A DNA stretch of 64,000 nucleotides, taken from NCBI GenBank assembly GCA_004431415.1, contig QPMI01000675.1, positions 1-64,000 on the forward strand. The letters run 5' to 3'. The translations under genes were made by a program, and so were the position numbers. Shown here one piece after another: positions 20,601-38,998 of this stretch (the stretch's first letter is position 1; every line of letters begins with the position of its first letter). Below the pieces are notes generated by a model, which searched no databases, had not been told where the DNA came from, and saw only the letters and a program-made list of their open reading frames with translations. Source of the DNA: Cyanophora paradoxa. Its lineage: Eukaryota; Glaucocystophyceae; Cyanophorales; Cyanophoraceae.

Positions 20601-23600
20601 GATCTCACCTCTCCGACCAGGTCGACGAGCCTGCGAGGCATGACGAGTCGGGCGATCGCGAGGCGCGGTTGGCGGCATGCGCGGCACGCACGCTTGGGCG
20701 GAGGAGCGGATGATCTGGAGGTACTCGCGAAGGTCGAGCGGGGGTTGCATCCCCAGCATCAGGTCCGTCAGCCCGAGCACCTGCAAACGCTGGCTTAGAT
20801 AGAGACGTGGGAGCGGGGCGAGACCTGCGGCGCGCGCGCGCACCGCCTGCATCGGCGTCCGCATCTCGTCTGGCCATGGCGCGACTACCGAGTCAAGAGC
20901 CGCACGCGCGGCGGGGCGGCGGGGGCGGGGCGGGGGGGCGGACGGGTGACGACGGAGAGGAAGTCGGCCTTGGCGCGGGCGGCGGCCTGCGCCGCCTTCA
21001 CGAGGTCCGCCTGCGCCAGGGCGATCCCCACCGCCTCGCACACGTCCTCGAAGAGCGTCCTCTCCTCCCCGCTCACCGCCCGGTCCTCCCCCGCCCACTT
21101 CACCGCCACCACCCCGTTGACCTGCCCCCGCGCCCCCGTCGTGCTGGTGGATACAAATGCATGGTTGATGAGATACGAGCGGGCGCGCCCTGCCGCCGAA
21201 GGAGGTGGCGCGGAGGAGGCAGGAGCGGACGCCGAGCTCGTCGGCGGCGCGGGCGATCTCGTCGTTGGCGAAGCCCTCGGGCCCGCACGCCCGCTCCCCG
21301 GCCCACTCCTGCGCCTTCCGGATGTCGCCCAGCAACAGCGTCGCGCCCGCCTTGTCGCGGACGAAGGCCTGCGAGGGGCCGCACGCGTCAGCTCACTAGA
21401 TGCGCATGCGCGTGGCGAAGCGGTAGCGCGCCTGTATGCGGCGCTGGACGGTGGGCAGGGCGTGCGCCCCAAGGTCCAAACTTGAAGAGCTCGAGTTTGG
21501 CTCCGCGCGATTGCTCCGCTTGATTGCAACCTCCTGAACCTGCGCGTGGCGATTGCATTGCAACCTCAGCAGCTGCGGCAAAAAGCGATGTCCCCAGGCC
21601 TAGACCAATGATTTTCCCGAAGAGGCCGCACCTCGACGCCATTCTTGCCTTCCGCATCGAGTGTCACAATCTGCTTTGTTTGATCATGATACCAGCACGC
21701 CGGTCGATATCGATGTCTATAGGTCTAGATCTAGTTCTAGAGCAGTGCCCGGGGATCGCGACCGCACCTCGACGTGGTCGGCGTCGAAGACGTCGCGCAG
21801 CCGCTGCGCCGTCGCCTCGATAATCCTGCGACGCCCCGTCAGCGAACTGCCGTAAATATCCAGTGCAGAAGATGCAGCGCACTTGTGCGGCTCGAGCGTG
21901 TCGCGGATCTCCGCGGTGATCGTTCGGAGGAGGGTCGCCCGCTCGAGCTGCGTCGCCCGGGGGCGCGCGGGTCACAGATCTAGACCGTCAAGATCCAGAT
22001 GGCGTCGCTGAAACGGCGAAGGCGCCGGCGCGCGCGCCTCGGAGCGGAGGAGGCGGTTCTTGGCCTCGAGGTCCCGCAGGAGGTTGTCCTGCCCGATCGC
22101 GTGCCCTGCACCGCGGAAGAGGGGGCGATCTTACGTTGCAAATGCATCTAAGCCGTCGGCTGCGAGCGCCGCGCACCGATCTGGTCGCAGACGCTCTCGA
22201 AGATCGCTGCGGCGGCGCGCGCGCAGAAGTAGCCTCACGATCAACCGCCGAATTCGAAGCGGTGGCGGCGCAAAGATCCGAAATCGTCCCTACCAATCTC
22301 GTGAGGGGTGGGCTCCTTTGCACTCTCCCAGGATACCGAAACTAGACCCGTAACCTGCAGGGTATTCAGCTAAATGCAGGGAGGCGAAGTTCGGCGCGAG
22401 AGATCTAGAGGACCTGGCCACCCCACTCAGTCGCTCGGACGAGGCTGGAGCGAATGCCGAGCTCCTTCAGGCTCTCCTTCAATTTTTCGAACTCGTCCTG
22501 CGACGTCCGTGTACACATGTCATTCTTAATTCCGAACGCAGCTCTAACGAGAATTCGGAGCAGGCAGGATTCGCACATCAGACTCGTCGGCGGGGCCCCC
22601 GCTGTCGAACTGCGGGATCCTTTCCTGCCAGTTAAGCGAGAATAGAGTCCGCCCTGCACATTCGAGGAAGCGCTGTCGGGTACTTATAGTGAGCAACCGA
22701 GAACAAGCGCTTTCACGCTCGCGCACACGCTCGCACACCTGGAATCGGTGCATGATCGCAGGCGCATAGTTGGCTGGCGCCACTTCCTCGACGAGAGGGT
22801 GTCCCCGGCGAAGAATGACCTGTAGAATGCATTAATATGTCAAGGCGCCGCTGGTCGGCTTCAGAACACGAACTCGAAGGTCGGCCGAGGTGCCGAAGTT
22901 GCGGCAGCCGCCAGTGCACGGGTGGATAACGACGCTGTCGGCCTGCCCCCGCTCAGCGCGGTGGATCGTGCTCTGCAGCGAAAAATAGCATCTGCGCGCA
23001 CCTGGAATACATCGAGGATGCGGCCAATCGCGCTGCGAACTACTTCGCGAACGTTCAGCTTCGTGCGCGTGTCCGCAGCGATGCCCTGCCGCAGCGCGAG
23101 GTCGAAGACGAGAACACTCACGTTCGAATATTACAGCTGCTGATCCATGCCATGCATATGTCCGGATCTCGATGCGGAGGGGCGCCGGCGCACCTGCAGC
23201 AGGGCTTCGCTCCTGAGGGTGAGCTGCAGCTCCGCCGTTCGCTCCGCGTGCTGCCGCGCCCAGCTCCAGCTTAGAGCGAGCAGCAAACAAAGAGGACTGC
23301 AGCTGTGCGCCGCGCTTCGCGCACTTCAGCCGCGAGCCTCTTGTTCGTTGCCTCGAGATCGTGCAGCAAGTGCCCCTGGCCGATCTGGCCGTCGTTTATC
23401 GATCAGGAGAGCAAACCTCGGCCAGGCGGTGGCTGGGCCCCCACCAGGATCGAGACTTGGTCGGCGACTGCTTCGAACAGCTCCACGTCCTCCGACGTGA
23501 ACTGCGTGGCAGTGGGTCGAACCGAAAAATTCTGACAAAGAGATTCGGACAGCTGCAGGAGGCCCATATGCATGGGCGCACGTCGAGAATCGAGTCCCAT

Positions 23601-25737
23601 CCAACAAGAAACGTTCCGATGATGTCGATCTGCTCATAATTCATTTTAGCGCAAAGTTAGGCTGCAAGCGCCCGGGGCCAGCGCTGGAGGATCGGAGGGC
23701 CATAACCGCACGCGCGCACCTCCCTTGCGGAGCGAAGCACACACGCTAATGCAGTGCGGAAGCCCTTCGCGCGCCCGAAGCTCCTGATCTCCTCGTGCGC
23801 CGCCGCATTGTACGCCGCGCCGTCGATTTCTGCGCCAGATCCATGATGCAATCAGCATGCGAATTCAAATTGAAGCTTCTCGGCGCTGGCGAAGCGACCG
23901 CGCGTGGCGGACCCGGGATCCAGTCGTCCCAGCTCTTGATGAGGTGGGCCTGCCCAGGCCGCCTCGCGAAGTACTGCGGAAGCGCGTGACTGGAAGGTCC
24001 CGCACTGATATCGGATCGAACGGCACAGACCGCGAAGCGCGGCTGCACGGCGGGCGGATAGCCGGAGGCGGCGCCGGCCTCGACCTGAGCGCTTCCCCGT
24101 CGCAGAAGTGCCTGGGCGTGTGTCATGAGAGCGGCAACCGTCATGATCAGTGGAGCCTAGGCGACGGACCCGATACTCAGCGGGGGCCTCGAAGTGGAAC
24201 TCCTGTACGCCGCCGTGCATCGGCTCCACCCGCAGAGAGCGCACACTGCGGGCCGAGGCGGGTGAGCGAGGGCAGGGGCCTAGGGCGCGGAGGGCGCGCC
24301 TGACGACGTCGGCCTTGAAGAGGAGGCGCATGCGCCCGACCGTGCTCTTGAGGATCGTCTCCAGCCCCAGGTTCCTGCGCCGGACGTGGGCCGCCGCGGG
24401 GGGCGGCAGCGTGGGGGCGGTGCCGGCGGCGCGCATGCGGATGCCGCGGGCGAGGTCCCGCAGCAGCGCCTCGCTTTCGAGGCGCCGCTCCAGCGCAGAG
24501 GGGCGCCGGCCCCGCGCGCTTTGCGCCGGGATGATCGACTCGCTGCAGCGAGCCCGAGCGCCCGCCTGTGGACTTGGTGGGCCAGCGCCAACTGGAAAAC
24601 ATAAGACAGGGAATGCGTCAGCGTTCCAAATCTGGCCATTGCAAGGAGACAGACGCACCAACAATCGCAGACGCAGAACTTCTTATGCATGCGCAGTGCT
24701 CGGCACGCCCGTTGTCTCCGGATCCGGCAGCGGTGCTCGTACCGGCTGCGGGGCCGGCTGTTGCGACCGGGTCCGGATCGGCAGTGCTCGAGCTCGAGTT
24801 CGCAACGGAGCTCGAGCTCGAGGACGGTCGATGGCCCTCGGCTTCTGCCTCGCTCTCGGTCGCCGCGAGAGCGAGGTACACGCCGACTGGAACGAGTGAC
24901 GGCGTCAGCTGCAAGAAGGCCGCGCGCGGCAGAGCTGGCACGTCGACGCACCGCAGTCCGCGGCTGCCGCGAGAGCAGCTTTGACATCTTCGCTGTGCTC
25001 CTGGCCGTCGCGCGCGTAGTGGAGAGCCAGCAACGCCCGGGTCTGCGCAGGCGGAGCGATTAGCCCGGATCTAGGTCTAAATCTAGAGAAGAACTTTCTC
25101 AAAGCCTTGTCCAAGAGTGCGCACGGATCCGAGGGAGACGCAAGGCGCCCACAGGCACGACCCCGCCGCGTAACGCTCGACGATTTGCTCCACGCGGTCC
25201 GGCGGACAGCCGGCCTGCACGAGGGCCGACGGAATGCGCGAGACTGCGCCCGCGGCGCGCCGCGAGGCGTCGAAAGGCGGCCCAGGCCCCGATCCCATTG
25301 CAGCATGCGCAAGCGCCAGAGAAAGGAGCTCGGGCGAATAAGCTCTGCGCGCGGCTTGTGAGCTCGATATGAAGTGATCGCAGAGAGCTTATGTACATGT
25401 TCACCGAAGTGTTTCACGCACTCTGCATCGCTCGGTCGCGTCAGATCGACGACGTGAGCTTGGTCGGCGCCGAGCTCGTCCCTCAGCTCGTCCAGAAGAG
25501 ACCCTCTGCAGGACAACGATGCGAGTGAGAAGCTCGCCCGCGCACCATGAGGTCTAGGCGCGTTTCGCCTGCTTCACGAAGCCTGCCAACTCCAAAGCAC
25601 CTTCTTCTCGTTTCGCCGTCGCCGAGTAAATCGGGGTCGGCATCCAGCGAGCGGGACAGCCCAAGCGCACGCGCCGCTCGTCGAAACACCGAATGAATCA
25701 CGGGCGATGCCAATGCACGGTCTCCAGGGGCCTGCAT
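17633..25737 (-). CDS. Hybrid histidine kinase: 3 GAF, HisKA, HATPase, pseudo-receiver, receiver
   Basis: A sensor kinase that autophosphorylates a histidine and passes the phosphate to its own receiver. Order: unknown N-terminal module (FRRAARALGLSR; LRDELGADQ; 25.74-25.38 kb); GAF1 (LETILKSTVGRMRLLF ... SEDVELFEAVADQVSIL; 24.5-23.4 kb); GAF2 (VREVVRSAIGRILDVFQVR ... IFESVCDQIG; 23.1-22.2 kb); GAF3 (RRRIIEATAQRLRDVFDADH ... TLFEDVCEAVGIALAQADLV; 22.0-21.0 kb), each linked by coiled coil (LLHDLEATNKRL, LLRDLEAKNRLL). HisKA follows, reading THEMRTPMQAV across the intron at 20,870-20,943. HATPase has VMINLVGNAAKVSEAGG, GISDEDQ and GTGLGLFIS (about 19,575). A pseudo-receiver reads AAVLFFMP, with no Asp. 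The final receiver is complete: RILLVEDTPTN, SDIMMPEMDGL, FLAKPV. TGA at 17,633-17,635. The ATG at 25,735-25,737 is a guess; a TGCAG just there could instead be a splice acceptor. Confidence 0.85.
18036..18092 (-). other. GC-AG intron in receiver (57 nt)
   Basis: The donor is GCGCGCCCC after ATCATGA. The acceptor is GGACAG before TGCCGGAG. Joining A|TG restores DIMMPEMDGL, the invariant receiver motif. No GT donor gives that frame. The inverted copy has the same GC donor. Confidence 0.85.
20156..20219 (-). other. GC-AG intron before the HATPase N box (64 nt)
   Basis: The donor GCGCGCCC follows CGGCAGG and the acceptor is GTGCAG. G|TC restores KGRIRQVMINLVG, the expected histidine-kinase N box. 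The inverted copy has the same arrangement. Confidence 0.8.
20870..20943 (-). other. Intron interrupting the phospho-acceptor histidine codon
   Basis: Exon ...GTCGTCACCC joins ACGAGATGCGG. C|AC makes the histidine of FLSVVTHEMRTPMQAV. The active-site residue exists only in spliced RNA. Donor GTCCGCCC, acceptor GGCCAG. Confidence 0.85.
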
Positions 25738-25968
25738 CGCGCTCTCGGGCTCATGCGCTCCAAATTTGAATTCCCGTACCCGCGATACAAGCCAACTTGC
25801 AGGCGCCGCGGCCGGCCGCGGCGGAATTCGAAGAGCGCCTGACCTCGCCGTTGATCGCCTCCGTGCTTCGGCGAGCGGCGCGCGCGCTCGAGCTGTCTCC
25901 TGCCCGCGATGCCATCATGATCAGCGGGACGTATATACCCGGCGGCGACGAATTCGAAACAGATATCG

Positions 25969-27739
25969 ATGCGCATGCACGCGGCGCTGAGGGAGGAGCT
26001 CGGCGCCGATCAATTGCATGCGCAGGCTCTCGTCGTCGACGTCGACGTCGATCGATATCTCGCCTGCCAAAGCGATGCAGCGTGCGTGGATCCCTAACGG
26101 CTCGCGCCGGCGCAGGCCCGTCACGGCGACGAAGAACGTCTCGCTGCAGCTCCTCGTGCGCCCCGCCCCGCCGGCCGCCCTCCTGCGCCGCCGCCGGCCG
26201 CGGCTGCAGCTGACGGTGGCCGGCGCCGCCGCGGCCGGCGCAGATGCACGAGGGGACGCCGCGCTTCATCGTCTCCGACAAGGGCCGCATCCGCCAGGGC
26301 GCGCTCGAGCTCGGCCCCTGCGCTCGGCCGCCCCAGCGCCCCGCCTCTTGACCGCCGGCCCCCGCGCAGTCATGATCAACCTCGTGGGGAGTGCGCGCGG
26401 CCGGCCCCGCGCCGCCTGCGCGGCTGCGGCTGACGCGGGCCCGGGGCCGGGCAGACGCTGCGAAGGTCTCCGAAGCGGGCGGCCGCGTCGTCGTCGAGGT
26501 GCTCCGCCCCCGCCGAGCCCCGGTCCCGGCCCGGCCGCCCTCCCGCAGCGCCGGCCCGAGCTCCGCCCCCGCCCGGGGAGCAGGTGGAGGCGGAGGGCTG
26601 CGCGGGCCCCGGCGGCCGCCACCTCTTCCGCATCGCCGCCACCGGCGCGCCGCCCCTCCCCCCGCCCGCCCCCCGCCCGCCCTCGGCCTTCGTTTGAGCG
26701 ACGGGCGTCTGGGCCGCGCGCGCAGACGCGGGGCCGGGCATCAGCGACGAGGACCAGCGTGCGCTGTCCCCCGTGTCCCGTTCGGATTCGCGAGGGCCGA
26801 GCGGCGGGGCGGGCGCAGAGAAGCTCTTCGCGTTCTTCACGCAGCTCGACGCCTCCAAGTCCCGCCGCTACCACGGTGCCCCCGCCCCCGGCCCCCGCTC
26901 GCGCTCGCGGGCCGCGGCGCTGCGGCGACTGGGCGGGGGCGCAGGGACGGGCCTGGGGCTCTTCATCTCGATGAACATCGCGCGGGCCCTCGAGGGCGGC
27001 ATCGCCCTCGTCTCCACCCCGGGCTCCGGTCCCGCCCCCGCCCGCCCTCTCCGCCGCCGCCGGCGCGACGCGGGGCGGGGCAGGCTCCACGTTCGCCTTC
27101 ACGTTCCGCGCGGAGCCGGCGCCCCCGGCCGACGACCTGCGGCCCCTCCCCGTGCCCCCCCGCCCGCCTCCGATCGCCGAGGCCGGGCCGGGCTGAGGCG
27201 GGGCGGGGCGGGGCGGGGCGGGGGCCAGGGTGACGCGGCGCTGCGGGCCGGGCGGTGGTGCTGGCGGTGGACGAGGCGCTGTGGGCGGGGGGCGTCCCCG
27301 CCGACGCCCGGCGCTGGGGCATGCGCGCGCCCCGCGCGAGGACGCTGGCGGAGGCGGAGGAGCTCATCCGCCGCGAGGCGGCCGCCGGGGGCGACATCGC
27401 CGCCGTCCTCTTCTTCATGCCGACCCTCGTCCCCCCGCGGAGGCCCCCGCCGCCGTGCGCCCCGCGCAGGAGGACGGCGACTTTGGCCGAGCGCCGCGGC
27501 AGGTCGCGCGGCTGCGGGCGGCGCTGGACGCGGCGCTCGGCGGGGCGCTGCGCCCTCGCCGCCCCTCGTCCTCCTCCGCTCGAGCATCATCATGGACCCG
27601 TGTGAGGGCGGGCGGGGGCTTGCGGGCTTCGAAGACCGACTTGCGCGGCCGCGCGCAGCGCTGCTTGGCCCGGAGGTCTGCTCGCTGCGGGTGCCCGTCT
27701 CGGAGCGGGCGTTGCACGCGACGCTCATGGAGCACGCGC

Positions 27740-27774
<35 letters not shown>

Positions 27775-28757
27775 AAGCCGTCCACGTCGTCTGCGGCGCC
27801 GACAGCACCGGCAGCGCGCGGTAGCCCCCGCCAGGGGCGCCGCTCGGGCCCCGCCGCGGGCGGCGGGGCATCGCGGCGGATGCGGCGATGTCAGAGGCGC
27901 ACAGGGCCGCCGCGATCGAAGAGACGGGCCCAGGCGAGGCGGAGGGCCCGGGGCCCGCCCCCGCGGAGGCCCCCGCTCCCGCTCCGCCGGCGGCGCCGGC
28001 CGGACCCCGCATTTTTCGGCTCGAATTCGAACGCTCTAGATCTGTTCCGCTGCCGTACGGCTCACGTCGCTCCGCCCGGCGGCGTGTGCCCGGGGCAGAG
28101 GACACGCCGACGAACGCGAAGATCCTCCTCATGCAGCTCGCCAAGCTCGTCCGCCCCGCCCCGCCCCGCCCCTCGCCGCGCTCGCTGCCCTGCTGGTTGC
28201 AAGGGCGGCCGCGGGGCAGGGCCACAGAGGGTGGCGCGGGAGGCGGCGGCCGGCCCCGCCCCCTTCGACGTCCTCCTCTCCGACATCATGAGCGCGCCCC
28301 GCCCCGCCCCGCCCCGCCCCGCCCCGCCCCCGCCGGATCATAAACGCGCCGGCAGTGCCGGTGATGGACGGGCTGGAGTCGCTGCGGCGGATGCGGGCGG
28401 AGCTGCCCGCGCGGCGAGTCCCCTACGCCATCGCCCTCTCCGCCAACGTCGGCGCCCGCGACCGGCGCCAGTGCGCCGAGGCCGGCTACGACGCCTTCCT
28501 CCCGGTCCGCCCCGCCCCGCCCCAGACGCGGCGCCAGCTCCCACCTCTGCCGCCGGGACGCGGCCGCGGGCCGCCCCGACGCCTTTGCCGATGCGCAGAA
28601 GCCCGTGCGGGTGGAGGACCTCGCCCGCGCCCTCGCCCAGGCGGGGGCGGCGGGGGCGGCCCCCGCCGGAGGATCCGGAGCGCCGGCCGCGGGCCCGGGC
28701 GGCCGCGAGCCGCCCCCCACCCTCCGCCCCGCCGCCGCTGGGGAGCGCGAGAAGTGA
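25969..28757 (+). CDS. Sensor-less inverted copy of the hybrid kinase (HATPase plus receivers; possibly a pseudogene)
   Basis: A divergent partner of the kinase at 17.6-25.7 kb. It begins MRMHAALREELGADQ, equivalent to the other gene's LRDELGADQ exon, and runs to QSDAA. It then joins directly to PVTATKNVSLQLLV, the exon just before the ATPase. All GAF exons and the HisKA histidine are absent. The ATPase motifs are intact: VMINLVGNAAKVSEAGG, GISDEDQ and GTGLGLFIS (about 26,955). The pseudo-receiver (VLAVDEALWAGG; AAVLFFMP) is kept. The final receiver is damaged: the exon that should read RILLVE is altered to RIFRLEFE, and about 37 bases are missing around 28,225, although an alternative acceptor (CCACAG) would restore frame. 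SDIMMPVMDGL and FLPKPV remain, with TGA at 28,755-28,757. It may act as a non-catalysing partner or be decaying. An upstream exon (RLTSPLIASVLRRAARALEL, about 25,840) may belong to it. Confidence 0.55.
26082..26115 (+). other. Candidate 34-nt intron at the deletion junction
   Basis: The donor GTGCGTGGATCC follows GATGCAGC. CTAAC lies 17 bases before the acceptor GGCGCAG. Removal joins QSDA-GC|G-PVTATKNV in frame. The donor matches the first intron of the full-length kinase (GATGCAGA|GTGCGTG) and the acceptor matches the intron before that kinase's PVTASKNV exon. It is much shorter than other introns here. Confidence 0.55.
26105..28757 (+). repeat. Right arm of inverted duplication
   Basis: Counterpart of 17,633-20,390. 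Near-identical to the left arm through the HATPase and pseudo-receiver exons and their introns. It is more altered around 27.74-28.25 kb, where it carries a 32-base C run, a replaced stretch containing TTCGAA and TCTAGA words, and a deletion. Confidence 0.8.
27742..27773 (+). repeat. Homopolymer of 32 C
   Basis: An uninterrupted C run follows the exon ending ATLMEHAR in the inverted kinase copy. The left arm has mixed sequence at this place. The run length may be unreliable in the assembly. Confidence 0.85.
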
Positions 28758-29217
28758 CGTAGCTTTCCATATCTGAACTATTTTGGTCTCGCAATAATTG
28801 TACATGAGCTTTCCCTTCCTTGTAGAAAACGTTCTCTAGCTCTGTTGCCCAGGTGCCGCAGTGCCCAGGTGCCCAGCCACAGAAATTTCGCCAGCTTTGT
28901 CGAACTCGGGGCCACTGAACGTTAATTCGTTTGGTCAAAACACTCTACTCTACTTCTGTATACTGATCCTAGCAAGCTGATCCGACGCAGCACGATCTGT
29001 ATAAATGGACACGCGTCAATTGCAATGTTGCTCTCCTCCGCGCCGAGGCGGCTCGTCGGAGTGCCGTAGTATAAACCCAAGGATGAAAAAAAAGAGATAG
29101 TTTGGTTAAAAAGAAAGCTGCTGCTGCTGTTGATGATCTACATATTGCGCGCGACATGATATGAAAATGGGGCCGCCCGGCCGCGGGGCCGCGGGCCAGC
29201 GCCGCCACGGCCTCCGC
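28758..29217. other. Tail-to-tail spacer
   Basis: No gene is seen. Balanced-composition sequence lies between the ends of the inverted kinase copy and PNO and should hold both 3' ends. Confidence 0.4.
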
Positions 29218-36437
<7,220 letters not shown>

Positions 36438-36672
36438 CCTGCTCAAGCCCCTGTCCCACGCGGCCGCTCTTGTCAACGGAGTGCGCTGGACGAAGGAATG
36501 GGCGATGCTGGCGAGGCGGGAGAACAGCTTGGCTGAGAAGCGCTGAGCGCTTTTGGGGTATAGGTGCCCTAACACTGACGCGCGTCACTTGGTGCCGTGA
36601 GCGAAGCGTACCCCCTAGGACCTTGTTTGGGTACGCTTAGAAAAACGGTAAGTTCGGCGGCGAACGGGATCG
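36438..36672. promoter_or_regulatory. Probable divergent promoter, PNO / unknown + gene
   Basis: About 235 bases lie between the tentative PNO start and the ATG at 36,673. No recognised element beyond a TATA-like GGGTATAGG near 36,556-36,564, which could be chance. Confidence 0.35.
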
Positions 36673-38651
36673 ATGGCTTCCGAGGCGTTCGCGGTGGCAG
36701 CTGCAGCTGGCTCGGTACAGCGTCGTTCGGGCCCCCTGCCCCGGCGCTCCGCCGGCGTCAGCCTCCGCGAGGCCGGCGCGAAGAAGCTGGCCCTGGCCCC
36801 TGTCCAGCGGGCGTCTTTCAGCCAGGCCCCTCGCGTCACTTTCAGCGTCAGTGCCCAGGCCGAGCGTCAGGCCGAGCAGGTCGACCTCCGTTTCGAAGTC
36901 GAGGAGAAGATCCCGGCGGTCGATCAATCCAGCCCGGCCCCTCGCCCCTCGACCCCGGCGCTCCGCGCCCTCCCGGCGACTCCGAACCACGCTCCTCATG
37001 AGTATGTCCACGGCGACGTCGAGCGGGCCAAGTACGTCCTGCAGCGCATCGACCTGAAGGCGCGGGAGCTGGACCGGGTAAGTCGGGAGGGCCCTGGGGC
37101 TGGTGCTGGCTGCTATATTCTGAAGCGAAGTTTGAATTTCAGGTCGCCACGCGTCTCGGCCTGTCCGAGGAGTGCAGCGGGCTTCCGCAGGTCGCTGCCA
37201 TGCCGCCGGGCGCGTCGGCCACCCACTTCCTCGTGCGTCATTTCCCGCGCGCCAGCTCTTCTCTCCACTCTTGGAAGCTCCTGCATAGCTGGACAGGGCT
37301 GACTGGAGCTTGATTGGGCAGGTTATGGCCAAGCTCGCGCGGGAGGTCCGGGGCGCCCTGGCGTACTACAGGCTGAGCGCCCAACAGCTCTTCGAGTACG
37401 AGCGCGACCTGGACGTCGCCGTCGAGGCCCACGGACTTCCCGATGACGTCGTCTCGTCGGCGCGGTCCATGCTCGCCAGCATGCAGCGGATCGTCGAGGA
37501 GGGCCGCCGCGGCTGCGAGGCCCACCGCGAGCGAACCATCCGCGCGCTGCGCCAGAAGATTGTCCGCGGCGAGGCGCTGGTCGCGGCCCGCGACGAGGCG
37601 ATCGCCGCCGGCCTCCCGAAGAAGCAGCGCGTCCGCGTCGTGACGGAGGCCCTCGCCCGCGTCGGCACCGGCTCGAAGAAGCCCGACGCGATAGAGGAGG
37701 TGCTGCCGCCGTTCGAGCCGTCGATGCTCGGCATGGCCCGCGGGGCGCTGGAGAAGATCCGCTCGCCGGCCAAGTGCCCGTGGGAGGAGGAGATCCCCGA
37801 GTGCCTCCTCTGGCGCATGTTCAACCAGGAGCAGAGCGATGACTTCCTCGAGCGCGAGACCCTCCACCGCTGGATCCGCCTCGGCCAGGACGTCTGGTCC
37901 GCTTCCCTCTTCCTTGCTCGCCAGCGCTCTCCTCTCACCTTCTCTCTCTTTCGTGCAGGGACGAGCGCCTCTCGCTTTACCCGGCCTTCAAGGAGATGCA
38001 GCAGAAGCGCTTCCGGCAGGTCCGACCCGCTTTCTGCTTCCCGGTTCTCCGGGGCTTCCGGTCTGAGACCCAGCTCAGGTCGTGCCCGTCGCGCCGACCC
38101 TCGCCGCCGTCGCCACCTTCGCCGCGGCCGCCGTCGCCGCCCCGTCCGCCGCCGACGCCATCGCCTGCGTCATGCAGAGCGCCGCCGCCTCCGGCGCCGC
38201 CGCCGCCGTCGCTGGCGCCGCCGCCCTGCCCGCCGCCAACCTCTACAGGTTCCTTTCTTTCCCATCTCTCATCCTCGCATCCCTTCGCTGACGGCCCCGC
38301 GCAGCTTCATGTCCGTCCCGTGGGCGGCCGGGGAGCAGGAGCAGGAGCAGGCCGAGCAGGCCGAGCAGGCGGAGGAGGAGCTGGGTCCGATGAGCTTCCT
38401 CGGGGTGCGCCAGCCCGCCACGCCCGGCGCGCCCCGGCCGCCTCCGGTCTCGAATTGAACCTCTCCCGCAGATCCGCGAGTTCTTCGACAACTACCACCG
38501 CCTCATGCACGACGGGCCGGACGCCGTCCCCGCCGGCCGCCGCCGCGGCCGCGCCCTCATCAACGCCTTCGACGCCATCAAGAACGTCGGCGACGCCCTC
38601 CGCGGGTTCTTCCAGCCCCCAGGCTCCGCTCCGGCCGCCGCCTCTCAGTGA
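36673..38651 (+). CDS. Unknown protein with basic Ala/Ser-rich N terminus
   Basis: Not recognised. The ATG at 36,673 opens a leader rich in Ala, Ser and Arg (MASEAFAVAAAAGSVQRRSG) that could be an organelle-targeting sequence, although it lacks a clear hydrophobic signal peptide. Splicing gives ...KARELDR|VATRLGLSEECSGLPQ ... ATHFL|VMAKLAREVRGALAYYRLS, with donors GTAAGTC and GTGCGTC. A helical middle follows (QQLFEYERDLDVAVEAHGLP; PWEEEIPECLLWRMFNQEQS; LHRWIRLGQ|DERLSLYPAFKEMQQKRF). Next come an Ala-rich hydrophobic stretch (about 38,085-38,245), a Gln/Glu repeat EQEQEQAEQAEQAEEE, and the final exon IREFFDNYHRLMHDGP, with TGA at 38,649-38,651. It lies head-to-head with PNO and tail-to-tail with the elongase gene. 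No catalytic motif is visible. Confidence 0.7.
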
Positions 38652-38998
38652 GCGCGCTCGAGTGAGCGCCCTCGACGGGGCGTCCGCCGCGACCGCGACC
38701 GCGGCTGCCACCCTTGGCGCGGGGCTGTATAGACGTGCATGCATAATACTTCTGCAGGCGTGCGGGTAGCGCTCTCTAGCTTATCGGTGCTTGATCGATC
38801 CGTTTGAATTTGTGAACTTTCAATGTAGAGTAACTCTGGCCATGGGAAGATTGCAGTTAGTGTAGGCGAGTGTGAGTTCGATGTGCCTGTTCGGTAGAAT
38901 GAAATTTTGATTAAGCGAAGTCTGCGATGAAAGAAACCTGCCGACAAGAAAGAGCTACAGCTAGCTGCTAGGCTGCGTGTGTCTGGATCTGCCCTAGC
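38652..38998. other. Tail-to-tail spacer
   Basis: AT-richer sequence between two convergent gene ends. Nothing else is recognised. Confidence 0.4.

Noticed and set aside
28222-28345. Calling the inverted kinase copy a certain pseudogene because of the 37-base deletion
   Set aside because: An in-frame alternative acceptor (CCACAG) exists and the HATPase part is intact, so the status is left open.
36673-36860. Firm plastid-transit-peptide call for the + gene at 36.7 kb
   Set aside because: The leader is basic and Ala/Ser-rich but shows no signal peptide or known cleavage motif, and the host's plastid type is unknown.
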